Shown: positions 25,205-34,969 of the stretch, one piece after another
Layout: the number at the start of each line of letters is the position of its first letter
How positions within the stretch are numbered: position 1 is the stretch's first letter
From: Competibacter_A sp037045535
GTDB lineage: Bacteria; Pseudomonadota; Gammaproteobacteria; Competibacterales; Competibacteraceae
Assembly: GCA_037045535.1 (NCBI GenBank)
Contig: JBAOHI010000041.1
Coordinates: forward strand, 1 to 64,000
Length of the DNA: 64,000 nucleotides
Direction of reading: 5' to 3'
Notes under the pieces: model-generated
What the model saw: only the letters and a program-made list of their open reading frames with translations
Database searches by the model: none
Told to the model about the DNA's origin: nothing
Made by a program: the position numbers and the translations under genes

Positions 25205-26727
25205 CGTCGCCTTCGGCCCGGTTCTCGGCGCTCCGGCGGTTAGGTCTCCATGTATCGCACTATACGTTGGGAAACTTCTTGGTCGCGCTCGCTGGCCTGA
25301 TCTCTTTTCCGTTGCTGACGCGGCTCCTGTCCAAAGCCGACTATGGTCTTATGAACCTGATCTCCGCCACGATCCTTATTCTAGTCGCGGTGAGCAAGCT
25401 TGGGATCCAGCACTCGATCATCCGCTACCAGAGCCAGGCCGCCAGTGGGTGCTACGCTTTCGACCTCCGTACTTTTCGCTCCACCACCCTGCTTACCATG
25501 GGGGGAATAGGATTCGCGGTGACGCTGTTATGGTTCGCCGCTTCGTGGTTCTTGCCCGCACGCTGGTTTAGCGATCCTCATACACCCATTCTATTCGCGA
25601 TCACTTCGGTGCTGATCTTTTCCGGTGTTCTGGAAAGCGGCCTTACCAACTTCCTGCGTGCCGAGCAGCGCAGCAGCCAATTTGTCAGCTACCAGGTAGT
25701 AAAGCGGTGGGCTAGCCTCGGTCTCGTAGTAGGGGCGCTCCTCTTCGTTGCCGCCGATCTGAAGTCTTTTTTCGCAGCCCTTATCGTCGTTGAGACCGTT
25801 GGTGTTGCCGCCCTTGTTTTCCTGGTTCTCGGCCGCAATCCGGCTACCTCGATCTCTCGCTCTGCCTTCTCCAGACCTCTCCTTGCCGAGATGCTGAGCT
25901 TCAGCATCCCCATGATGCTCGGTTACGAGCTGTCGGGAATCGTACTGAGTGTGGGGGATCGCTACGTGGTGCAAGCTCTACTCGGCGAAGAATCGCTCGG
26001 GGTTTACGCTGCCGCTTACAACTTATGCCAGTATGTTCAAACCATTGCGATTACCTCGGTCGGTCAGGCAGTAATGCCGATTTACATGCAGATTTGGGAC
26101 AAGAAGGGCAAAGCGGCGACAAGTGAATTCATCAACAATGCGTTCATTTGGTATGTGCTATTTGTTGCTCCGGTAGTAGCTGGAATGGCGGCGGTAGGCC
26201 CGGATTTGCTTTTGCTGCTCGCCTCTTCAAAGTACGCTGCTGGATCGGTCATTATCCCTTGGGTCATAGCGGGTATGGCGGTTGATGGTGTGAGCGCTTT
26301 AATGGGTGCTGGGCTTTTCATCGAGCGACAAAGCCGCATCATCATGCGTCTCGTCATTTTAAGTGCTATCTCAAACGTTGTTCTCAACATCCTGCTCATC
26401 CCCCAAATCGGCCTGGTCGGTCCAGCCGTTGCGACGCTTGCGAGCTACGCTATGCTCTCGATGGCGATGGCGATGCGGGGAGCCCAGTGTCTGCCCGTAC
26501 GTGTTCCCTGGGGCAGCTTAGGCCGAGCCTGTCTCGCCAGCGCCGTCATGTTCGAGGTAGTGTCCGCGCTCCACTTTGAGAGACCCTTGGTTACGATTAT
26601 TGCCCGCGTGGGTGCGGGAGTCGTTGTCTATTCTCTACTGATCATGGTGTTGGAATCCCGGGTTCGCGTCGTCGTCGGTTTGGCATGGATGCGGCTCAGG
26701 AGTTATGCCTTGGAGAAGAATCTCTGA
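25201..26727 (+). CDS. Wzx-type polysaccharide flippase
   Basis: 508 aa from ATG 25201, which overlaps the previous stop; a longer frame (25153) would run into the GNAT gene. Twelve or more hydrophobic segments. GNFLVALAGLISFPLLTRLL followed by SKADYGLMNL is the standard N-terminal opening of MVF/MATE-like O-unit flippases. It should turn the undecaprenyl-linked repeat unit to the periplasmic face. It couples through tgATGa overlap to the deacetylase downstream. Confidence 0.92.
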   Translation: MTSPSARFSALRRLGLHVSHYTLGNFLVALAGLISFPLLTRLLSKADYGLMNLISATILILVAVSKLGIQHSIIRYQSQAASGCYAFDLRTFRSTTLLTMGGIGFAVTLLWFAASWFLPARWFSDPHTPILFAITSVLIFSGVLESGLTNFLRAEQRSSQFVSYQVVKRWASLGLVVGALLFVAADLKSFFAALIVVETVGVAALVFLVLGRNPATSISRSAFSRPLLAEMLSFSIPMMLGYELSGIVLSVGDRYVVQALLGEESLGVYAAAYNLCQYVQTIAITSVGQAVMPIYMQIWDKKGKAATSEFINNAFIWYVLFVAPVVAGMAAVGPDLLLLLASSKYAAGSVIIPWVIAGMAVDGVSALMGAGLFIERQSRIIMRLVILSAISNVVLNILLIPQIGLVGPAVATLASYAMLSMAMAMRGAQCLPVRVPWGSLGRACLASAVMFEVVSALHFERPLVTIIARVGAGVVVYSLLIMVLESRVRVVVGLAWMRLRSYALEKNL

Positions 26728-27710
26728 TGAAACAACGGGGGCGTTACCTTTTGAAGCAAGCTCTGGCCAGCTGGCCTGTGTGGGATGTTCTAGGCCCCAT
26801 ATTGCGACAACCCGGAGTCGCAGTGTTGATGTACCACCGCGTGGGAGTGGAGGACTCGGTATTCCCGAACCATCGGGTGGAGGAGTTCGCCGATCAAATG
26901 CGCTGGCTGCGGCAGAATTGCACGCCAATCCATCCCCGAAATCTCCACGCCGCCGCAGCTACCGCCCGCAGTCGGCGACCTCCAGTGCTCGTCACCTTCG
27001 ATGATGGTTACCGCGATTACCACGATTTCGCCTATCCAATTCTGAAAAGCCTCGATATTCCAGCGGTCGTGTTCCTCAGCACCGGCTTGATTGATAGCGG
27101 TGGACTACTCTGGACCGACCTGGTCAACCTCGCCATGTTGCGTTCCCCGTTACAGCGGGTCACATTGCCTTGGCTAGGAGGGGGGATTCACACGCTTGGG
27201 AATGCAGACGAACGGTTGACCCTTGCTGCAGTTGCTCGAAAGCACCTCAAATCGCTACCGGACATGGCGCGACGAGCGGCGGTCGAGCAATGGGTGGCGG
27301 CTTTGGCCCCAGATCCTGCTTCTCTTCATGTCGAACGCCAGATGCTGAGTTGGGACGAGGTACGCGCCACCCGTGATCTGACGATCTACGGGGGGCATGG
27401 CCATACCCATGCTATCCTCTCTCGTGCCTCGCCCACAGCCCTCAATGAGGAGATAGGACGGTGCCAGGAGCGAATTGTGGCCGAGTTGGGCGCGCCAGCG
27501 GATCTTTTTGCCTACCCCAACGGCCAGCCACCGGATTTCGATGCTAACGTAAAGAAAACGCTATGGAAATATGGTTTTTCTACAGTATTTTCGACCATTG
27601 CCGGGATCAACGGTCCAACCACAGATTGGTCTGAAGTTCGTCGCCTCGCCGTTTTCGGTAATGGGATCAATCTTGCCTGGATGCTCTACAGACCGAGGCA
27701 CACTGTATGA
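26727..27710 (+). CDS. Polysaccharide deacetylase (NodB domain)
   Basis: 327 aa from ATG 26727 within the flippase stop. The N-terminal part AVLMYHRVGVEDS precedes the NodB block VLVTFDDGYRDYHDF (Asp pair about 91-92) and the second block GGHGHTHAIL with its metal-binding His residues. YPILKSLDIPAVVFLSTG links them. It removes N- or O-acetyl groups from sugars of the polysaccharide. No clear signal peptide, so it may act on cytoplasmic intermediates or be exported otherwise. With the first deacetylase broken, this and the gene at 34970 are the remaining enzymes of this type. Confidence 0.9.
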   Translation: MKQRGRYLLKQALASWPVWDVLGPILRQPGVAVLMYHRVGVEDSVFPNHRVEEFADQMRWLRQNCTPIHPRNLHAAAATARSRRPPVLVTFDDGYRDYHDFAYPILKSLDIPAVVFLSTGLIDSGGLLWTDLVNLAMLRSPLQRVTLPWLGGGIHTLGNADERLTLAAVARKHLKSLPDMARRAAVEQWVAALAPDPASLHVERQMLSWDEVRATRDLTIYGGHGHTHAILSRASPTALNEEIGRCQERIVAELGAPADLFAYPNGQPPDFDANVKKTLWKYGFSTVFSTIAGINGPTTDWSEVRRLAVFGNGINLAWMLYRPRHTV

Positions 27711-28765
27711 GTGAACTGATCAGCGTCATTATCCCGACCTACAATCGGGCGGCGGACTGCCGGCGTGCGATCGAGTCGGTGCTCGCCCAATCTCATCGCG
27801 AGGTTGAGGTCATCGTGGTTGATGACGGTTCCGAGGACGCAACCCGCGAAGCGATTGAGGGGCTTGACTCCCGTGTAATTTATCTCCGACAGGAAAATGC
27901 GGGTGTCGTCGCTGCCCGCAACCGGGGGTTGGCGGCGGCTCAAGGAGCATTCATCGCCTTTCTGGACAGCGATGACCTCTTTCTGCCTTGGAAGCTGGAG
28001 GCCCAACTGGCGGCTTTACGCTTCTACCCGCAGGCTGGAATGGTGTGGACGGACATGGTGGCAATGGACGCTGAAGGACGTGAGATTCGTCCGGCACATC
28101 TCACTGCGATGTATAGCGCCTACCGCTACTTTAATCGCGAGGAGCGTTTACGTGAGGGCGAGCGATTAGGAAAGGTGTGGCCAGCGGCGCCCTCTGCGCT
28201 TGCCGAACGGCGCATGTTTATGGCGAATCTTGGCGCACAGATGTTTTTAGGCAACCTCGTCCATACGTCCACCGTACTCTTGCGGCGGGAGTGTCAGCAG
28301 GTGGTCGGGTTCTTCGATACCGTACTGGTGAGGTCCGGCGAGGACTACGATTTTCATTACCGGGTATGTCGGCTCGGCCCAGTCGTCTACCTCGACGTAT
28401 CTTCCATACGCTACCGCGTTGGCGCTACCGACCAGCTCACAAGCCCGCAATTCGATATTTTCATGGCCCACAACACGCTACAAACTATTTCTAAAGCTCT
28501 TGCTGAAGCTGGAGGAAAAATAGCGTTACCCTGCCATGTGATTCACCAGCGCATAAGCGCTGTATATTTTTGGGTTGGCCGAGCTGAGATCAACCAACAT
28601 AATCGGAAGGGCGCCTGCTATGCGTTTGCCAAAAGCCTGGTTTGGTGGTTACCCAATTGGCAGGCGTTGGTTTACTTCGTGGTGTCGCTTCTTCCGTTTT
28701 CAGTGTTCGAGAAACTGTGCCGATTGCGGCAACAAATGAGATCAAAAAATCAATATGTGGCGTAA
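27707..28765 (+). CDS. Family 2 glycosyltransferase
   Basis: 352 aa; ATG overlaps the previous stop. GT-A motifs: SVIIPTYNRAADCRRAIESV, VIVVDDGSEDATRE, NAGVVAARNRGL and AFLDSDDLFLPWK. A C-terminal hydrophobic stretch (ALVYFVVSLLPFSVF) may bind the membrane. It is presumed to extend the repeat unit. Its last 11 bases overlap the start of the acetyltransferase gene. Confidence 0.9.
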   Translation: MSELISVIIPTYNRAADCRRAIESVLAQSHREVEVIVVDDGSEDATREAIEGLDSRVIYLRQENAGVVAARNRGLAAAQGAFIAFLDSDDLFLPWKLEAQLAALRFYPQAGMVWTDMVAMDAEGREIRPAHLTAMYSAYRYFNREERLREGERLGKVWPAAPSALAERRMFMANLGAQMFLGNLVHTSTVLLRRECQQVVGFFDTVLVRSGEDYDFHYRVCRLGPVVYLDVSSIRYRVGATDQLTSPQFDIFMAHNTLQTISKALAEAGGKIALPCHVIHQRISAVYFWVGRAEINQHNRKGACYAFAKSLVWWLPNWQALVYFVVSLLPFSVFEKLCRLRQQMRSKNQYVA

Positions 28766-29282
28766 TTTTCAAGCTGACCTGAAGCGTTACATCAGTGATC
28801 CTCGCGACCGACGGAATATCTATCTTTTATTTGATCAGGGCATATGGGCTGTCTTTTTTTACCGATTTGGACGGTGGGCGCACTCGGTGCGGATCCCTTT
28901 GATAAACATCCTATTGCGGCTGATGGCGTTTATTTTATTTAAGTGGGCAGAGATCACCAGTGGAATCTCCCTCCCAGCTAGTGCCAAAATCGGTCCGGGA
29001 TTCTATATTGGCCATTTCGGAGGGATCTTTTTGCATAGCGACGCGGTTCTGGGCCGAAACTGTTCAATCGGACCTGGCGTTATGATCGGCGCACGGGGAC
29101 TGGGTCGTAAAGGAGTACCGATTATTGGTGATAATGTGTATATCGGAGTGGGGGCAAAGGTCTTGGGCCCCATCCGGATTGGTAACAACGTGCGCATTGG
29201 AGCCAATACTGTAGTCCTTACGGATGTTCCTGATGGAGCAACCGTCGTCGGAACTTCTTCTCGAATTGTGAAAAATACTTAA
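28755..29282 (+). CDS. Left-handed beta-helix O-acetyltransferase (serine-acetyltransferase-like)
   Basis: 175 aa. After a short helical N-terminus (ISDPRDRRNIYLLFDQGIW and FYRFGRWAH), hexapeptide repeats begin near residue 70: GISLPASAKIGPG, YIGHFGGIFLH, CSIGPGVMIGARG, IIGDNVYIGVGAKVLGPIRI and NNVRIGANTVVLTDVPDGA. This is the CysE-like trimeric LbH fold of polysaccharide serine-acetyltransferase-type proteins (similar to WcaB/EpsC families). It should transfer acetyl from acetyl-CoA to a sugar hydroxyl in the cytoplasm. It overlaps the GT2 gene and abuts the polymerase gene with no gap. Confidence 0.85.
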   Translation: MWRNFQADLKRYISDPRDRRNIYLLFDQGIWAVFFYRFGRWAHSVRIPLINILLRLMAFILFKWAEITSGISLPASAKIGPGFYIGHFGGIFLHSDAVLGRNCSIGPGVMIGARGLGRKGVPIIGDNVYIGVGAKVLGPIRIGNNVRIGANTVVLTDVPDGATVVGTSSRIVKNT

Positions 29283-30623
29283 ATGGGGATTTATGTATTT
29301 GCCAAAGAATGGGTACCATCAGTTCTTTATTTTGGAGCCATCTTGGTATTAATTTTAGCTTTAACAGGGCGGGTAACGGCATGTCTGATGTATCTTCTGC
29401 CTCTCTATCCTTTGCAGAATGTCTATGAAAAATTATTTGTCTTTCCATTAGGTGAAAAAATTAGTACCCTTTTGATCGTTGCCATGCTAGTTGGATGGGG
29501 AACCTCTAAAGGCGGTGCTAAAGAACCTTTTTTTGTTCCAAGCCCATTTAATGTTCTTTTAATTCTCTATATGGTTTTTACCTATTGGTCTTTATGGATG
29601 GGGTCACAATTTTTAGGCCCAAATGTACTAGCTAGTATTGCAGATGCCCGCCTGCAGGTTAGTATAGCCGATACTCGCTTACAAGTTTGGAAAGGCTATA
29701 TATTGTTGCAGGTACTTTTTTTTATTGTAGTGAACAATGTAAGAACCAAAGCACAAATTATGCAGATACTAATTATAACATGTGCAACAATGGTGGTAAT
29801 GGATTACTATAATATACGCCAAGTAACAGAGATGGGTTCTTGGTTAAGCCGGGAAAAATTCAATGGTACATTTAATCTGGGTGCTAATGAGGTAGCTGCG
29901 TTTTATGTTACCTATACATTTATTTTATTAGGACTATGGATACTCGAGCCGAAAGAAATAAAATATCGTCCTTTGTTTTTATTTTTAATTATATCCAACT
30001 TTTTCTTGGTGCTGTTCCTATTTTCGCGCGGTGCTTATCTAGCCTTCCTGATTGCATGGTGTTTTATTTCAATTAATCGCAAACCATTATGGATTATTCC
30101 AGTCGTAATAACTTTGCTTTTTTGGCAGTCAATTTTACCCGATGAGGTTATAAATCGCATAACGTTTTCAGAAGTAGAAGGTGCTCTTGATGAATCGGCA
30201 GCTAAGCGGCTTGTGCTTTGGGAACAAAGTATTAACTATTTCATAAATAATCCAATCCTAGGTATTGGCTTTAATGTGTTTCAGCATCAAGGCCTGCATT
30301 ATGATACGCATAATATCTATCTACGCACAGCTACGGAACAGGGTATTATAGGTATTTTTTTTCTTGAAGCGATCTTTATACTTTCCTTCACACGTGGATG
30401 GCTATTATATCGACATACTGATGACCCTTTTTTTAAAGGGTTGGGTATCGGGTTTTGTACCTGTGTGCTATCAATGATGGTTGTCAATATTTTTGGTGAT
30501 CGTTGGACACATATTCCACTCAACGCATTTTTCTGGGTTTTCTTGGGCATGGTAGAACGGGGACATTTTTTGGTCTCCTCTACTGCGACTACCTTAAATC
30601 CTGTCCATTCCACACATCTCTAA
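29283..30623 (+). CDS. O-antigen ligase/polymerase (WaaL/Wzy_C family)
   Basis: 446 aa, about ten to twelve membrane segments. The large periplasmic loop near the C-terminus holds PILGIGFNVFQHQ and HYDTHNIYLRTATEQGIIGI, the Wzy_C pattern with its conserved His. It either polymerises the flipped repeat units or ligates the chain to an acceptor; in exopolysaccharide loci the former is more usual. A+T-rich. A directly repeated stretch occurs at residues about 118-136 (ADARLQVSIADTRLQV), which looks like a small in-frame duplication. It ends the operon; a broken transposon lies directly after it. Confidence 0.85.
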   Translation: MGIYVFAKEWVPSVLYFGAILVLILALTGRVTACLMYLLPLYPLQNVYEKLFVFPLGEKISTLLIVAMLVGWGTSKGGAKEPFFVPSPFNVLLILYMVFTYWSLWMGSQFLGPNVLASIADARLQVSIADTRLQVWKGYILLQVLFFIVVNNVRTKAQIMQILIITCATMVVMDYYNIRQVTEMGSWLSREKFNGTFNLGANEVAAFYVTYTFILLGLWILEPKEIKYRPLFLFLIISNFFLVLFLFSRGAYLAFLIAWCFISINRKPLWIIPVVITLLFWQSILPDEVINRITFSEVEGALDESAAKRLVLWEQSINYFINNPILGIGFNVFQHQGLHYDTHNIYLRTATEQGIIGIFFLEAIFILSFTRGWLLYRHTDDPFFKGLGIGFCTCVLSMMVVNIFGDRWTHIPLNAFFWVFLGMVERGHFLVSSTATTLNPVHSTHL

Positions 30624-31708
30624 CCGGTTGATTGGGCATGGAGATCAGAAGCCAATTGCATTTCCCAAGCGAGGTCGCGGGCGTGCTGCAAGCCGATCCA
30701 CGGGGCTTGGGGGCCACTTGGGCCGTCGCACTGGCGGCCCAAGTGGCCGCCGAGGTAGGCGATCCAGCCGAGCATGGTTGGCAGCGGCGGCGGGATCACT
30801 GACGGGGGCCGGTGGTGGATCGCGACATAAACGGCCCGCCATTCGGCTGGGTCCAGGACGGCATTGCAGGGCAGATCGGGGGTGGTCCGCCCCAGCACGG
30901 TCAGGTACTGAATCCGCCAGGCGATGATGACCAGGGACACGGCCAAGGCCGGTTCCAGGCGATCCAGGGTGCTGAGTCGCAAGGCTTCCACCCGGCAGCC
31001 GGTTTTAAGGATTCGGAAGAAAACCTCAATACTCCAGCGGCTTCCGTACCACTGGATCAATTCGGCCGCTGGCGCGAGCGTAACCGCCGTGCGGTTAGTC
31101 AGCAACCGCCAGTCGAGCGGTTCGACCCCGGCCGGCGGGGATTCTTCCCGCGCCCGGATCATGAATTTGTGGATATCGCATTCCCGGTCGGCGACGTCAA
31201 CCAGCCGGGTGTCGGGCCGGGTCGCCGCCCACTCGGCGCAGCGCGCGAAGCCTTCCCGCCAGCGCATGCTCTCCTTGGCTTCAATCGGCCAATGCCGCTG
31301 GTCGTCACCGAGGGTGGCCCGGTCGCGGGTCCAGCACCCTCAGCGTGGGGACCAGCCCATGCTGCCGCAGAGAGCTCAACGGCCCCAACCCGGCGATGCC
31401 CGGCGGGAGGTGTAGTCCAACTCGGTGCTGTCTTGGACGCACAACACCCCACCGGCTGGCTGCGCATCCGTTCCACGCTACCGTCCGTCCCAGTGGGGCG
31501 CGAGCACTTGCTCCCACGTCACCGCCTGATGGGCCAGCAACCGATACGCCGCCTGCGTCTCCGCCCAGCCCCCGCAGGCCACCGGAATACTGGCGCCCGG
31601 TTGCGCACCCAGACGTTCCGCCACCCGCACCAGCCGTCGGTTCAACCGCGCGTTCCCCAGGTTCGCTCCACCCCACTCCGCTGCCGCCCAACTCACCGTC
31701 GCCGTCAT
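30620..31708 (-). pseudogene. Tn5/IS50-like IS4-family transposase, frameshifted
   Basis: The N-terminal part (31478-31708) is the transposase DNA-binding domain (WAAAEWGGANLGNARLNRR, then SIPVACGGWAETQAAYRLL). The frame changes near 31470 and again near 31300. The rest (30620-31267) holds LVDVADRECDIHKFM (catalytic Asp) and YGSRWSIEVFFRILKTG (Y-(2)-R-(3)-E-(6)-K). At least two frameshifts separate the pieces, so it cannot be active as read. It overlaps the end of the polymerase gene and fills the gap to the acyltransferase; its terminal repeats could not be identified. High GC against A+T-rich neighbours shows it is an insertion. Confidence 0.8.
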
Positions 31709-31826
31709 TCCATCCGCCTCATGGGCCTCGACCTATTCCTTCAGATGAGGACAGCTACACCAGCGATCAAGAGGTGTGGAATCGATAGCCTTAAACCTAT
31801 CTCACTATCATAGCACTCGAACCATT

Positions 31827-32906
31827 ATGTCTATAATTGTTAAAGATGGGAAGAATAAAGCCGTATTGAAACAGCGAAGGTTTTACGAGATCGACTTACT
31901 TAGGTTTATCGCGGCCTTGTCAGTCGTATTTTTCCATTATGGATTCCGAGGATATGCAGTCGATAATATGACTGTCATGCCCTACTTATACATTGTACCA
32001 TTGGCAAAGTATGGTTATCTAGGAGTGGATCTATTTTTTATTATTAGTGGCTTTGTAATATTTATGACTGCATCTGCAGGTTCCGCTAGACGCTTTATAG
32101 TTTCCAGGCTAGTTCGTCTTTATCCTGCCTTCTGGGTTTGCTGTACGATTACTTTTATTGTTATCGTCATAGTTAGAGATACAAGATATTCTGTATCGTT
32201 GTACCAATATGTAATTAATATGACAATGCTAGGTGAATTCATCGGGACGAAAAATATTGATGGTAGCTATTGGTCTTTATTTGTGGAAATGAAATTCTAT
32301 GCGCTAGTTTTACTTGCTTTACTATCAAGACAAATGCATAATTCTAAAGAGCTTCTTGGGCTATGGCTTGTCATAGTGTTATTTATTTTTAAATGGCCGA
32401 TACCCTATATCGGCTTTTTCCTAATTCCAGACTATGCACCATACTTTATAGCAGGAGCAATGTTTTATCTTATTTATACTGAAGGCACCTGCTTTTATAA
32501 GCTATTTATTATAATTATAAGCTACTTCACTGCTCTCGGAAAGGCGTTTCAAGGAGTTGTCAGTATGGTTGTATATTACAACTCACAATTTAGCAAAACT
32601 GTCATTGCTATCATCCTGGCTGTATTCTTCATAATGATTTTTCTAATTGCGATTGATTACACAAAGGTATTTGCTAGCAAGATATGGTTATTGTTAGGGG
32701 GATTGACATATCCTCTATATCTAATTCATCAAAATGTTGGATATATTATCTTTAATTTAACTTATCCATACCTCAATCCGCATGTTATAATGGGTGGAAC
32801 GCTTAGTGTAATATTACTGGTAGCGTATGTTATACATAGAAAAGTAGAAAAGCAATATTCGCAGCCTATGAAAATTCTGTTGAATAAACTATTAAAAATC
32901 AAATAG
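31827..32906 (+). CDS. Acyltransferase 3 family membrane protein
   Basis: 359 aa from ATG 31827; the frame extends further upstream but into IS-derived DNA. The N-terminal signature FYEIDLLRFIAALSVVFFHYGF holds the catalytic His of the acyltransferase-3 family. YGYLGVDLFFIISGFVIFM and FIVSRLVRLYPAFWVC follow in the standard order. About ten membrane segments. It O-acylates sugars of the polysaccharide using acyl groups from the cytoplasm. Strongly A+T-rich, like all genes from here to 39320. Confidence 0.9.
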   Translation: MSIIVKDGKNKAVLKQRRFYEIDLLRFIAALSVVFFHYGFRGYAVDNMTVMPYLYIVPLAKYGYLGVDLFFIISGFVIFMTASAGSARRFIVSRLVRLYPAFWVCCTITFIVIVIVRDTRYSVSLYQYVINMTMLGEFIGTKNIDGSYWSLFVEMKFYALVLLALLSRQMHNSKELLGLWLVIVLFIFKWPIPYIGFFLIPDYAPYFIAGAMFYLIYTEGTCFYKLFIIIISYFTALGKAFQGVVSMVVYYNSQFSKTVIAIILAVFFIMIFLIAIDYTKVFASKIWLLLGGLTYPLYLIHQNVGYIIFNLTYPYLNPHVIMGGTLSVILLVAYVIHRKVEKQYSQPMKILLNKLLKIK

Positions 32907-33008
32907 AAATACTAAATATGATATGGGTTTTTGGCTCGACATCAGCAATGCTAATACGTAAAATGCCGCGATATAGATCAATCGATTCTGAATAATTGGG
33001 GAGTGCTT

Positions 33009-33797
33009 ATGGGAATTATCGGCGGTCGACTTGGTTATTTAATGCTACGGAAAATTGCACCTGTACCTGTAATTTTAACATTTAATCAAGAGATATCTAA
33101 CAAATTAGATACGAATTTAGGGCGGGTTTTTTGTGAAAATTTTTTCAGTCTAATTCAAGGAAAGACAGTAATAGATTTTGGCTGTGGTGATGGTAGGCAC
33201 ACTGTTGAGATGGCAGTAAATGGAGCAGCCAAGGTGATTGGTATCGATATCCAAAATAAATTGCTATCTATAGCACGCGAGCTTGCAAAAAAGAAATTAG
33301 TGGCAGATCATTGTTTTTTTGTAACAGAAACTGACGAATTGGCAGATATTATCGTTAGTAAAGACGCATTTGAACACTTTTCTGACCCGGTTTCTGTGTT
33401 GGACTTTATGCATACGTTACTTAAACCAAATGGTTTCATCTTAGCTTCATTTGGCCCAACTTGGTTGCATCCTTATGGTGGGCATTTGTTTTCTGTATTC
33501 CCATGGGCGCACTTAATCTTTACTGAGAATGCACTAATTCGTTGGAGATCTGATTTTAAATCAGATGGCGCTACAAAATTTTCAGAGGTTGAAGGGGGTT
33601 TAAATAAATTAACGATAAGGAAGTTTGAAAAAATAATTCGTGATAGTCCATTCAATATTGAATGGCTGGATACTATACCGATAAAAGGCTTTTACCCTTT
33701 TAAATACAAAGCAATCCGTGAATTTGGATCATCAATAGTCCGCTGTAAATTGATACCAAAGAAAGCAAAAATATCTTATAGCCCCTACACCAAATAA
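33009..33797 (+). CDS. Class I SAM-dependent methyltransferase
   Basis: 262 aa from ATG 33009; GTG 33003 is equally possible. Motif I TVIDFGCGDGRHTVEMA (about 53-69), the acidic end of strand 2 GIDIQN, and DIIVSKDAFEHFSDP (motif IV-like) identify a Methyltransf_11/23 type protein. It is likely to methylate a sugar or glycan intermediate. No signal peptide. It stands 102 bp after the acyltransferase and 11 bp before the next glycosyltransferase. Confidence 0.85.
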   Translation: MGIIGGRLGYLMLRKIAPVPVILTFNQEISNKLDTNLGRVFCENFFSLIQGKTVIDFGCGDGRHTVEMAVNGAAKVIGIDIQNKLLSIARELAKKKLVADHCFFVTETDELADIIVSKDAFEHFSDPVSVLDFMHTLLKPNGFILASFGPTWLHPYGGHLFSVFPWAHLIFTENALIRWRSDFKSDGATKFSEVEGGLNKLTIRKFEKIIRDSPFNIEWLDTIPIKGFYPFKYKAIREFGSSIVRCKLIPKKAKISYSPYTK

Positions 33798-33808
33798 AAC
33801 ACAGATAA

Positions 33809-34957
33809 ATGAAATTAACTGTCTGGTTATCCTCTTTATTTATATTATATCCATATATTGGATATCCGCTAATTCTATGGATTAAAATGATATTTTCTGA
33901 ACAGAATAATCTGAAGTGGAGCGGTATATATTACCCACTCGTTTCAGTTGTTATAGCAGCAAAAAATGAACAAGTGAATATTGAAAGAAGAATTAGAAAC
34001 ATTTTGCAGCAAAACTATCCAAAAGATAATTTTGAGATCATTGTTGTTTCAGATGGCTCAACTGATGAAACAAATGATATTGTTAAAAATATGTCATTGG
34101 AAATTAAATCTCAGTATAATATCCCGGCAATAAAGCTCATCTCTTACTTCCCAAGCCAAGGCAAATCCATTGCCCTAAATAAAGGAGTCAAGAATGCGAT
34201 TGGTGAAATCATAGTCTTCACTGATGCAAGGCAAAGCTTTCATATAGATGCAATCAAAGATCTTGTTTTATGCTTTAAGGATCAAGAAGTGGGCTGTGTA
34301 TCAGGAGAATTACTATTTGAAGAAGATGTTGCGGGTGAAGGTAAACCTGAGATGGGCATATATTGGCGTTATGAGAAATGGATTAGAAAACAGGAATCTT
34401 ATTCTGGTTCAATGGTTGGAGCAACTGGAGCAATTTACGCTATTCGAAAAGGATTATTTGAACCTATGCCTGCTAATACGATTCTCGATGATGTATTGAT
34501 TCCAATGACTATCGTTTGCAAGGGATTTTCTGCAATTTTCAATGAGGATGCAAAAGCCTATGACCAGCAGACAAGTAATATTGCTGAAGAATGGCGTAGA
34601 AAAGTAAGAACTTTAGCTGGCAACTGGCAACTACTCTCAATCAATAAAAGTTTATTTATCCCATGGCAGAATCCTCTCTGGTTCAGATTTATCTCGCACA
34701 AATTTCTTAGATTAATCGTACCTTTTTTTCTGCCAATCGTACTTTTGAGCTGCGCTCTTATTCAAGAACCATTCTATAGAGTTTTAACTATTATACAGCT
34801 TTCTATATATAGCTTGGTATTGTTAGGTTATGTAGTCCCGATAGTTCGTAAGATTAGATTTATAAATCTGTGTTTTTTTCTTGTTACATTGAATATTGCA
34901 GCGGTAGCTGGATTCTACTATTGGGTAACAGGAAGTACAGCTAAATTATGGCGATAA
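33809..34957 (+). CDS. Membrane-bound processive-type family 2 glycosyltransferase
   Basis: 382 aa. An N-terminal membrane segment (WLSSLFILYPYIGYPLILW) is followed by the GT-A core: VSVVIAAKNEQVNIERRI, IIVVSDGSTDETNDIV, ALNKGVKNAIGEIIVFTDARQ (metal-binding D-x-R/D), the acceptor-site region ILDDVLIPM, and EEWRRKVRTLAGNWQ, the equivalent of the Q-x-x-R-W motif. Two or three C-terminal membrane helices complete it. The layout is like IcaA/BcsA-type enzymes. The following deacetylase would make a natural partner, as PgaB is to PgaC, but that is inference. Confidence 0.88.
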   Translation: MKLTVWLSSLFILYPYIGYPLILWIKMIFSEQNNLKWSGIYYPLVSVVIAAKNEQVNIERRIRNILQQNYPKDNFEIIVVSDGSTDETNDIVKNMSLEIKSQYNIPAIKLISYFPSQGKSIALNKGVKNAIGEIIVFTDARQSFHIDAIKDLVLCFKDQEVGCVSGELLFEEDVAGEGKPEMGIYWRYEKWIRKQESYSGSMVGATGAIYAIRKGLFEPMPANTILDDVLIPMTIVCKGFSAIFNEDAKAYDQQTSNIAEEWRRKVRTLAGNWQLLSINKSLFIPWQNPLWFRFISHKFLRLIVPFFLPIVLLSCALIQEPFYRVLTIIQLSIYSLVLLGYVVPIVRKIRFINLCFFLVTLNIAAVAGFYYWVTGSTAKLWR

Positions 34958-34969
34958 GAACATCGAAAA

